Of a stretch of 32,919 bases of DNA, positions 31,579-32,919 are shown one piece after another. The stretch spans positions 1 through 32,919 of the forward strand of contig URGC01000012.1 in NCBI GenBank assembly GCA_900547255.1, written 5' to 3'. The notes under the pieces are model-generated. The model was not told the origin of the DNA. It did not search any database and worked only from the letters and a program-made list of their open reading frames with translations. Numbering within the stretch: the stretch's first letter is position 1; every line of letters begins with the position of its first letter. The translations under genes were made by a program, and so were the position numbers. This DNA is from an uncultured Eubacterium sp. (GTDB lineage Bacteria; Bacillota; Clostridia; Lachnospirales; Lachnospiraceae).

Positions 31579-31651
31579 CTCCCCGAGTAGGACTCGAACC
31601 TACGACAGCGCGGTTAACAGCCGCGTGCTCTACCGACTGAGCTATCGAGGA
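31579..31651 (-). tRNA. tRNA-Asn (GTT)
   Basis: 73-nt cloverleaf: acceptor TCCTCGA/TCGGGGA with one G-U, anticodon loop CTGTTAA (anticodon GTT), T arm GTAGGTTCGAGTCCTAC, discriminator G. No CCA encoded. It is 6 nt from tRNA-Cys and is the first gene after 23S in transcription order. Confidence 0.95.
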
Positions 31652-31942
31652 ATAGTAATACGAAGTTTCCTTCGCACCAGGTATTCTATGATTGCACAAA
31701 ATGACGTAATCGTTACGTCATTCCTGATACACAATATCTTATGTAACTGCAATACTGATTATACCTTCAAAACTTCATACAGATTTCCAAGAACAAACTT
31801 GCTGGAAAGCCGGTCATCTCGATCCCGCTTTGCTTCATCTCGATGATTTTGCTACGCAAAACTCTGTCTTACACCAGTTCCAGTTCCGCAGATAAATCTG
31901 CTCCCTGTCACTGCTTTCATCCAGCCGTCTTTCTCCGCTTTT
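31652..31942. other. 23S-tRNA spacer with hairpins and no 5S gene
   Basis: About 290 nt between 23S and tRNA-Asn. It holds a perfect 10-bp inverted repeat AATGACGTAA/TTACGTCATT (31700-31722), a 6-bp repeat TTTTGC/GCAAAA (31847-31861), a 6-bp repeat GCAGAT/ATCTGC (31888-31901) and a direct repeat TCATCTCGAT (31814-31823 and 31835-31844). These may be RNA-processing sites. No 5S rRNA sequence (no CCGTTCCCATACCGAACA-type core) is seen on either strand. Confidence 0.7.

Positions 31943-32919
<977 letters not shown>

Noticed and set aside
31740..31800. ITS-like text (CTTCAAAACTTCATACAG) as a 16S-23S spacer or box A site
   Set aside because: It resembles spacer motifs only on the strand opposite to rRNA transcription, and TATAAT on the transcribed strand has no -35 at 16-18 nt.

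Overview
The window looks like a chromosomal segment from a low-GC, spore-forming anaerobic Clostridia, most likely Lachnospiraceae. The evidence is AT-rich Firmicutes codon usage, strong GGAGG ribosome sites, two operons syntenic with Bacillus (tsaC-ywlE-rpiB-comEB next to the atp operon; rpsF-ssb-rpsR; gdpP-rplI-dnaB), a CwlD-type cortex amidase behind a sigma-E-like promoter, a tiny 2[4Fe-4S] ferredoxin and a Na+-type ATP synthase c subunit. Species cannot be fixed by eye. Almost everything is on the minus strand; only DUF402, mecA and the ferredoxin are on the plus strand.

Layout, left to right. 1-5.8 kb: a class A penicillin-binding protein (3' end off the window), an 823-residue membrane-anchored surface protein with a C39-like C-terminus that appears to lack catalytic residues, and a METTL25-like methyltransferase; they form a tight minus-strand gene set below ywmB. 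5.85-13.8 kb: the complete F1Fo ATP synthase operon (atpZ-atpI-atpB-E-F-H-A-G-D-C) followed by ywmB, with a hairpin between atpC and ywmB that is both a terminator candidate and a mask over the ywmB ribosome site. 13.9-17.9 kb: a lone plus-strand DUF402 gene, then the minus-strand tsaC-ywlE-rpiB-comEB operon and cwlD. 18.0-19.9 kb: a two-gene operon of a Ser/Thr kinase fused to a MinD/ParA-like P-loop domain plus a second stand-alone P-loop protein of the same odd type; I do not recognise this as a described system. 20.1-21.7 kb: mecA with a long acidic linker, a DUF1858 gene and a ferredoxin, each with a clear promoter. 21.7-27.2 kb: gdpP-rplI-dnaB, rpsF-ssb-rpsR and DUF951. 27.1-31.4 kb: one six-gene operon (lipoprotein, sugar nucleotidyltransferase, Wzz/CpsC-like protein with a huge charged tail, CpsD-like protein without the P-loop lysine, Sir2 deacylase, DUF951) behind one strong promoter. 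31.4-32.9 kb: the 3' end of an rRNA operon: terminator, tRNA-Cys, tRNA-Asn and the 3' third of 23S rRNA, with no 5S gene between 23S and the tRNAs.

The energy genes suggest sodium-coupled ATP synthesis. The most interesting unexplained material is the kinase/P-loop operon (18.0-19.9 kb) and the envelope operon whose CpsD-like partner looks catalytically dead (27.9-29.6 kb).
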